Positions 7,934 through 12,004 of a stretch of 12,004 bases of DNA are shown in pieces. The stretch lies in NCBI GenBank assembly GCA_026418655.1, contig JAOAAW010000122.1:1-12004 (forward strand), read 5' to 3'. The notes beneath the pieces are model-generated. The model was not told the origin of the DNA. It saw nothing but the letters and a program-made list of their open reading frames with translations, and did not search any database. Every line of letters begins with the position of its first letter. The stretch's first letter is position 1. Source of the stretch: a bacterium. Lineage in GTDB: Bacteria > Ratteibacteria > UBA8468 > B48-G9 > DTJG01. The position numbers and the translations under genes are program-made.

Positions 7934-9426
7934 CTTGAGTATCCGTACTGCAAAACCTGCCTTATTGCGTGCTTCACACCGAAAAATTTTTGCATTGTCA
8001 AAATATATAGAAAACTACATATAATCTTTATTAACAATCTTAAGAAAATGTTAATCTGTAAATAAGAAATGCCAACAATGCCAATTAAAAAAATTAATGA
8101 AACCAATCCTGAAAGAGCAATCAACCTCATGTTATATGGTACATATACAAGTTTTTGTGTATATCCGAAAAACAACTGGAAATAAACCACATAGCTGAGA
8201 AGTGTTGCTATCGCTGCTCCATAGATACCAAATTTAGGTATTAACATAAAATTCAGCACAATATTAAGAACAACAGAAATAAAAGAAAATAAAAAAACTT
8301 TATCAGTCTTTTCTTTCATTACAATTGTTCCACCAACCATACTCGCAGCTCCAAAGAAAACAGTACCAATTACAACAATGGGGATGATGTTAAACCCTCC
8401 TGTATACTGTTTACCGACAACAAATTCAAAAACTTCACGAAGAAATGAGAAATATATAATTAGAAACATCTCAATCATCAACCAATAACTCTCAAACACC
8501 TTCTTTAACAACACTTTATATTCAGAAATAGACCTGGCAAATGTCTGAAAACTCAATGGAGTCATGGCTTGCCCTGCAGGATTGATAACTATTGTATATA
8601 TTTTGTCAGCGAAAACATAGCCCACACTATAAATCCCAACAGATGCCAATCCGTTGTACTGACCAAGTATGTATCTATCAACATATGTCAAAAGCATAAG
8701 AAGTAAACTATTCGGAACAAGAGGTAATCCCAGTTTTAAAAGAGATATCAGACTGTTGCATGAAAACAAATCTCGCAAAGATGGTCTGTATATAACCAGG
8801 AAATAACATACACCTATAATTGTAAGTACGGCGTGCGCTATCAGATAGGAATAAATATATGCAAAATACCCGCTCTTCAGAATCAGGAGGAATAAAAAGC
8901 TTGTTATCACCAATGTAACATGGAAATAAACACTAACAATGAAGTATTTCTTTGGTTTTTTTGCTATTGTCAGGAAATTTGTGTAAAACTTTCCAGCAAT
9001 GGTCACAAAAATTAAACCAAACACACATATCTGTTGAGAAAATGCCATTCTCACCTTGAACAATTTTTCACCGAGTGTAGGAAGCAGAATGAAAACCAAG
9101 AAAAAAATCGTAAGAACAATGAAATTATATATTAGAATCGTGTATATATTCTTTTTATTTTCTTCTTCAGAAATTTTATAGAATTTGATGGAAAAAGCTG
9201 TATTGAGTCCACCATCAATAATTACTGAAAGTATCATGACAAGAATCATTACGAATGTGATTCTACCATAATCTTCTGGTGATAAATGTTTGGTGTACAG
9301 AGACAGAATGACGAGACCAACAATTGTCCCTATAACCTGTATTGATAGAAATGAAGTGAATGCCTTTGTTATGTAATTTTGAGTAAAAAAATCCCGGATC
9401 TTTATTATTAATGGCGAGAAATTCAT
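7930..9426 (-). CDS. Wzx-type oligosaccharide flippase (first in operon)
   Basis: A hydrophobic protein of about 498 residues with some 12-14 membrane segments. It shows family landmarks: LYTKHLSPEDYGRI near the end of the first helix pair, KLGLPLVPNSLL at the start of the second half, and YVDRYILGQYNG shortly after. It should flip undecaprenyl-linked repeat units to the periplasm. The start is uncertain. ATG at 9426 is preferred because a TAA at 9430-9428 sits one base upstream and would allow re-initiation. An in-frame TTG at 9435 would add three residues. Neither has a Shine-Dalgarno. It ends in an ATGA overlap with the WbaV-like gene, a pairing that suggests the two serve the same repeat unit (inference). 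Confidence 0.92.
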   Translation of the reverse strand: MNFSPLIIKIRDFFTQNYITKAFTSFLSIQVIGTIVGLVILSLYTKHLSPEDYGRITFVMILVMILSVIIDGGLNTAFSIKFYKISEEENKKNIYTILIYNFIVLTIFFLVFILLPTLGEKLFKVRMAFSQQICVFGLIFVTIAGKFYTNFLTIAKKPKKYFIVSVYFHVTLVITSFLFLLILKSGYFAYIYSYLIAHAVLTIIGVCYFLVIYRPSLRDLFSCNSLISLLKLGLPLVPNSLLLMLLTYVDRYILGQYNGLASVGIYSVGYVFADKIYTIVINPAGQAMTPLSFQTFARSISEYKVLLKKVFESYWLMIEMFLIIYFSFLREVFEFVVGKQYTGGFNIIPIVVIGTVFFGAASMVGGTIVMKEKTDKVFLFSFISVVLNIVLNFMLIPKFGIYGAAIATLLSYVVYFQLFFGYTQKLVYVPYNMRLIALSGLVSLIFLIGIVGISYLQINIFLRLLIKIICSFLYILTMQKFFGVKHAIRQVLQYGYSR

Positions 9427-9427
9427 T

Positions 9428-9454
9428 TTAGTCAATAAAAATTTTATTGGACAT
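9428..9454 (-). CDS. Possible 8-codon leader ORF between the GT10 and flippase genes
   Basis: In the longest spacer of the operon, ATG at 9454 opens an ORF reading MSNKIFID, then TAA at 9430-9428. It begins two bases after the TAG of the GT10 gene and ends one base before the ATG (9426) of the flippase. AGG (9462-9464) lies 7 nt upstream, a normal Shine-Dalgarno spacing. It could carry ribosomes across the gap so that the flippase start, which lacks its own site, is reached by re-initiation. Such a short ORF can easily arise by chance in AT-rich DNA, so this is a weak call. Confidence 0.25.
   Translation of the reverse strand: MSNKIFID
9433..9449. repeat. AT-rich inverted repeat in the operon's largest spacer
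   Basis: CAATAAAA and TTTTATTG flank a single central base, a perfect 8-bp inverted repeat. Only one pair per arm is G-C and the loop is one nucleotide, so the RNA hairpin would be weak. It lacks a following T-run on the minus strand, so it is not a convincing terminator. It lies upstream of the flippase ATG and inside the possible leader ORF. Confidence 0.45.
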
Positions 9455-9456
9455 AA

Positions 9457-10458
9457 CTAAACCTGTTTTACAATTTCCCTTACAATGGTTTCTGCAAAAC
9501 ATTCTGCACTGAAAGGATAGATTTTATCACTCATAACAAAATCCCTGATTGCATCCAAATAATTGACATATTCTGCTTCTGACATATTTTTGATGTAGGA
9601 ATAAAGTTCATCATAGGTATTGAAATTTCTTCTATCAATAAATGTTTTTGACGGGATATGGCGGGTTATATTTGGAGCACCAAAGTATATTGGCACGCAA
9701 CCAGCAAAAAAACAATCAAAGATTTTTTCAGTAATATAGCCCGGAATATCTTTTGCATTTTCATAGCAAATAGAAAATTTATATCTTCTCAGAATCTCCC
9801 TTTTAGATTTTATTGCACCTTTATATGTTTTATAGCGGGGTCTAAAAAATCTACATAAGAATTTGATTTTATTTAATCTTCTCCAATAACCAGTAAAAAG
9901 ATGCCTGTCCCAACCAAACCCAAAAAGGTCGAAGTCCTCTGGGTGATTATTTTCGAACCATTCAATCGCTCTTCTTCTTTCTGAATAAAGTTCAAGGGGA
10001 TGTTTCACAAACTTATTTGCAACTATCATTGTACACAACCCCGTTTTTTCTGATAAATCAAAATTCAGTCTTTCAGGAACTTTTACAGAAAAATTAATCT
10101 TTATGTATCTTTTATTATCAACAAAATCATCATGCCAGGTAAAAATTTTTTTAAAATATCTGTGATTTTCAATATTCCAATTGTCGGGTCTGATAACCTC
10201 AGATTCAAAAATCAGGAGATAATTATTTCTGTCTGGAATAATATTATTCACACCAGCAAATTCATTATAGATAATAAATTCAGACTCGGAGACCTGATTT
10301 ATATCTTGCGTACTGAGGTCAATTCCAATTTCATAGAATTTCTTTTTCAGTAAATAAGCTCCAAATTGGCAATCGTCTCGATTCACAATTTCATCTTTTA
10401 AATCAAACTGCCTATTTTGCAAGTAAAAAGTCCCTGTAAAATACGTTGCCTTCTTCAT
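9457..10458 (-). CDS. GT10 (fucosyltransferase-family) glycosyltransferase
   Basis: A 333-residue protein with the hallmark of family GT10 (alpha-1,3/4-fucosyltransferases): RYKFSICYENA (225-235) then GYITEKIFDCFFAG (240-253), VPIYFGAP (255-262) and FIDRRNF (273-279). Glu244-Lys245 of the TEK motif correspond to the nucleotide-binding Glu/Lys of the Helicobacter pylori enzymes. The N-terminal half has IFESEVIRPDNW (83-94) and KIFTWHDDFVD (104-114), typical of bacterial GT10 proteins. There is no signal or membrane anchor, as expected for a cytoplasmic bacterial form, unlike Golgi enzymes. The expected reaction is inverting transfer of L-fucose from GDP-fucose to a GlcNAc or similar acceptor. 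No GDP-fucose synthesis gene (gmd, fcl) is in the window, so the donor is an inference from the family. The start overlaps the upstream gene by ATGA. Confidence 0.92.
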   Translation of the reverse strand: MKKATYFTGTFYLQNRQFDLKDEIVNRDDCQFGAYLLKKKFYEIGIDLSTQDINQVSESEFIIYNEFAGVNNIIPDRNNYLLIFESEVIRPDNWNIENHRYFKKIFTWHDDFVDNKRYIKINFSVKVPERLNFDLSEKTGLCTMIVANKFVKHPLELYSERRRAIEWFENNHPEDFDLFGFGWDRHLFTGYWRRLNKIKFLCRFFRPRYKTYKGAIKSKREILRRYKFSICYENAKDIPGYITEKIFDCFFAGCVPIYFGAPNITRHIPSKTFIDRRNFNTYDELYSYIKNMSEAEYVNYLDAIRDFVMSDKIYPFSAECFAETIVREIVKQV

Positions 10459-11465
10459 ATTCTTTTTTCAATAATTTTGGCAAAAATATCCCTGAATCGT
10501 TCTACATAAGTTGGTCCATCTTTAAACACTCTTTTATAACCGCCAACCATTATTCTTTTTCTTTCGAATTCATTTTCCAGATAATATCTAATCTGCAACA
10601 ATAAATCGTCAATCCCTGTATAGATTGCTATTTCTTTGCCTATATCAAAGTAATCTTCAAGAGAAGGTACATAATTTGTTAACTGAAACCCACCAAAAGC
10701 TGGAATTTCAAAGTTTCTTTGTTTCAATTGTTCTACTCTTTTTTGAGACTTTACAAAATTTTTGATTGTTCTATAGGACGAAAAAACATATCTGATGTCA
10801 TTAGAAATACTGTTTGAAATATTAAGGTTAATTTTTGAAGTCTTAAAAATTTCTACCATTTCAGTAAAGGAAATTCGTCCATTTTCCCAACCATTTCCGA
10901 AACATACAACCTGAACATGGTTTTTGCGCAGTTGTTTTATTACCCATTCCCTATATATATTTTTCTCGCCCACAAATGAAACATCATATTTATACTTTAT
11001 CGTCTCAAAATGAATATCCCTTGCATAATCATAACAAGCAGGTGCGCTCAGTATCACATTTTCATAACCTATTTTTTTATATTTAGCCACCGCAAACTTG
11101 TCAGTGGTAATAGAGTATGTAAAATGTGGGGCATAATACCTTGTAAAGTCCTCGAATCTCCATTGATCATCCCAGAACCAGTTTATAGTTATGTATCTAC
11201 TTTTCAAATAATCCAGGGTTTCAAAAGAAAATTCATCTCTCATTAAAATGAAAAGTATTATGTCCGGCTTTATGAAATCTGCATATCTAATAATTTCTCG
11301 TTGCAATCTATCTTTGTCAGAGAAATAATCATCCCACCAGAAAGGATAAACTTCATTGCCAAGTTGTCTCAAAGCATAATACCAGCCACCTCCAGAATAT
11401 TCTAAAGTCTCTCCGCGTTCTTTAATACCATAATCATAATGAAGAAAAACAGGTATTATCTTCAT
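10455..11465 (-). CDS. CgeB-like glycosyltransferase (first copy)
   Basis: A 336-residue paralogue of the gene at 5886-6929. Shared blocks in order: WFWDDQWRFEDFTRYY (96-111), DVSFVGEKNIYRE (161-173), CFGNGWENGR (188-197), FKTSKINLNIS (207-217), PAFGGFQLTNYVPSLEDYF (255-273) and FDIGKEIAIYTG (273-284). The C-terminal blocks are those of CgeB/YkvP-type glycosyltransferases (Glyco_trans_1_2). The N-terminal part contains LEYSGGGWYYALRQLGNEVYP (21-41), with the Tyr- and Gly-rich start common to this group. Donor and acceptor are unknown; a sugar transferred to the growing repeat unit is the simplest role here. ATGA overlaps connect it to the rfbH-like gene upstream and the GT10 gene downstream. 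There is no clear Shine-Dalgarno at ATG 11465, so it is probably translated by coupling. Confidence 0.87.
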   Translation of the reverse strand: MKIIPVFLHYDYGIKERGETLEYSGGGWYYALRQLGNEVYPFWWDDYFSDKDRLQREIIRYADFIKPDIILFILMRDEFSFETLDYLKSRYITINWFWDDQWRFEDFTRYYAPHFTYSITTDKFAVAKYKKIGYENVILSAPACYDYARDIHFETIKYKYDVSFVGEKNIYREWVIKQLRKNHVQVVCFGNGWENGRISFTEMVEIFKTSKINLNISNSISNDIRYVFSSYRTIKNFVKSQKRVEQLKQRNFEIPAFGGFQLTNYVPSLEDYFDIGKEIAIYTGIDDLLLQIRYYLENEFERKRIMVGGYKRVFKDGPTYVERFRDIFAKIIEKRI

Positions 11466-12004
11466 GTTATTTTTTGAATAAATTCTTTAAACCTATCAAT
11501 CATATATTCTATTTTTTTATCTGTTATTCCTGGATATACTCCAATCCAGAAAAGGTTTTTCATCACAAAATCAGTATTATTGAGTCTCCCAAAAACTCTG
11601 TGTTTAATTCCCTGATATGCAGGTTGTCTCAACAGATTTCCACCAAAAAGCATTCTCGTTGCAATTTTATGCTGTTCAAGATAATTAACAATTTCTGCCC
11701 TTGTGAACGGTGCATCTTTTCTCACAAGTAAAGGAAAACCAAACCATGATGGCTCCGAATAATTCCCCCATTGTGGAAGTATAAAATATCTTTCGTATTG
11801 TTTAAAAAATTCATACAGTTTATTAAAGTTTTTCTGTCGGGCCCTGATGAACACTGGAAGTTTTTCCAATTGTGCAACACCTATCGCTGCCTGAAGGTCT
11901 GTCATTTTAAAATTATAACCAATATGGGAATAGATATATTTGTGGTCGTAACCATAAGGAAGTTTTCCCAATCTCCATGCAAATCTTTTGCCACAGGTAT
12001 TATC
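11462..12004 (-). CDS. rfbH: CDP-4-keto-6-deoxy-D-glucose-3-dehydrase (RfbH/DdhC), 5' part missing
   Basis: The frame is open from the window edge and ends with TGA at 11464-11462, giving 180 C-terminal residues of a protein usually near 435. It begins DNTCGKRFAWRLG and continues with PYGYDHKYIYSHIGYNFK, TDLQAAIGVAQLEKLP, PSWFGFPLLVRKDAPF, RMLFGGNLLRQPAYQ and FWIGVYPGIT, a block order I recognise as RfbH/DdhC. The Cys in DNTC matches the last of the [2Fe-2S]-ligating cysteines that separate this enzyme from ordinary DegT-type aminotransferases. The enzyme uses PMP and an iron-sulfur cluster, with reductase DdhD, to remove the C-3 hydroxyl of CDP-4-keto-6-deoxyglucose on the way to abequose, paratose, tyvelose or ascarylose. 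The catalytic His (replacing the usual Lys) lies in the missing part. The in-frame TTG at 11971 is internal, not the start. It ends in an ATGA overlap with the next gene. Confidence 0.93.
   Translation of the reverse strand, partial: DNTCGKRFAWRLGKLPYGYDHKYIYSHIGYNFKMTDLQAAIGVAQLEKLPVFIRARQKNFNKLYEFFKQYERYFILPQWGNYSEPSWFGFPLLVRKDAPFTRAEIVNYLEQHKIATRMLFGGNLLRQPAYQGIKHRVFGRLNNTDFVMKNLFWIGVYPGITDKKIEYMIDRFKEFIQKIT

Larger units (their letters stand above)
1..12004 (-). other. Polysaccharide biosynthesis operon (incomplete at both ends)
   Basis: Eleven genes lie head to tail on the minus strand. Junctions read in transcription order: ATGA overlaps at 11462-11465, 10455-10458, 7930-7933, 6926-6929, 5886-5889 and 3217-3220; a 1-nt TGATG overlap at 2090; a direct TAAATG abutment at 995/996; and two short spacers, 4315-4326 and 9427-9456. 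No terminator-like hairpin followed by a T-run and no convincing promoter is visible between genes, so a single transcript is the natural reading. The contents (nucleotide-sugar synthesis, seven glycosyltransferases, two flippases, one amidotransferase) define a polysaccharide assembly locus. Both end genes are cut by the window edge. Confidence 0.9.

Noticed and set aside
7655..8065. 136-codon open frame on the plus strand
   Set aside because: It lies antisense across the junction of the WbaV-like GT2 and the first flippase, both with strong family motifs. Its translation has no recognisable domain and no ribosome-binding context.
9407..9435. Promoter-like TTGACT, 17-nt spacer, ATTAAT on the minus strand
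   Set aside because: The -10 match is poor and falls inside the flippase coding region, so a transcript would start downstream of the flippase start codon. It is likely coincidental in AT-rich DNA.
9433..9449. Inverted repeat as a transcription terminator
   Set aside because: The stem is almost entirely A-T with a one-base loop and no following T-run on the minus strand, and the genes on both sides belong to one pathway.
11462..11971. A complete 169-residue gene starting at TTG 11971
   Set aside because: The frame continues upstream without a stop to the window edge, and the extra residues (DNTCGKRFAWR) match RfbH, so TTG 11971 is an internal Leu codon.

Overview
The window is one continuous stretch of a surface-polysaccharide (O-antigen or capsule/exopolysaccharide type) biosynthesis operon. 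All eleven recognisable genes lie on the minus strand, so transcription runs from position 12004 towards position 1, and the operon extends past both ends. The DNA is A+T-rich and the proteins are rich in Lys, Ile and Phe. That, and a CDP-3,6-dideoxyhexose gene, fits an AT-rich bacterium, probably Gram-negative. I cannot name the taxon: there is no rRNA, tRNA or housekeeping gene here.

In transcription order the genes are: the C-terminal part of an RfbH/DdhC-type CDP-4-keto-6-deoxyglucose-3-dehydrase (11462-12004); a CgeB-like glycosyltransferase (10455-11465); a GT10 fucosyltransferase-family enzyme (9457-10458); a Wzx-type flippase (7930-9426); a GT2 enzyme resembling abequosyltransferase WbaV (6926-7933); a second CgeB-like glycosyltransferase (5886-6929); a second, divergent Wzx-type flippase (4327-5889); a GT2 enzyme with a C-terminal hydrophobic segment (3217-4314); two GT4 enzymes (2090-3220 and 996-2090); and the N-terminal part of a glutamine-dependent AsnB-type amidotransferase (1-995).

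Packing is extreme. Of ten gene junctions, six are 4-nt ATGA overlaps, one is a 1-nt TGATG overlap, one abuts (TAAATG), and only two have spacers (12 nt at 4315-4326 and about 30 nt at 9427-9456). The larger spacer holds an AT-rich inverted repeat and a possible 8-codon leader ORF. No stretch without a gene exceeds about 30 bases, and I see no promoter, terminator, RNA gene, mobile element or CRISPR array.

Working model: RfbH and its expected partners upstream make a CDP-3,6-dideoxyhexose. Seven glycosyltransferases build one or more repeat units on the cytoplasmic side of the inner membrane, and two flippases export them. The terminal AsnB homologue may amidate a sugar acid in the polymer. 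No initiating transferase, polymerase (Wzy) or chain-length regulator is in view. The unusual features are two flippases and two CgeB-like glycosyltransferases in one operon, plus a GT10 enzyme beside a dideoxyhexose gene.
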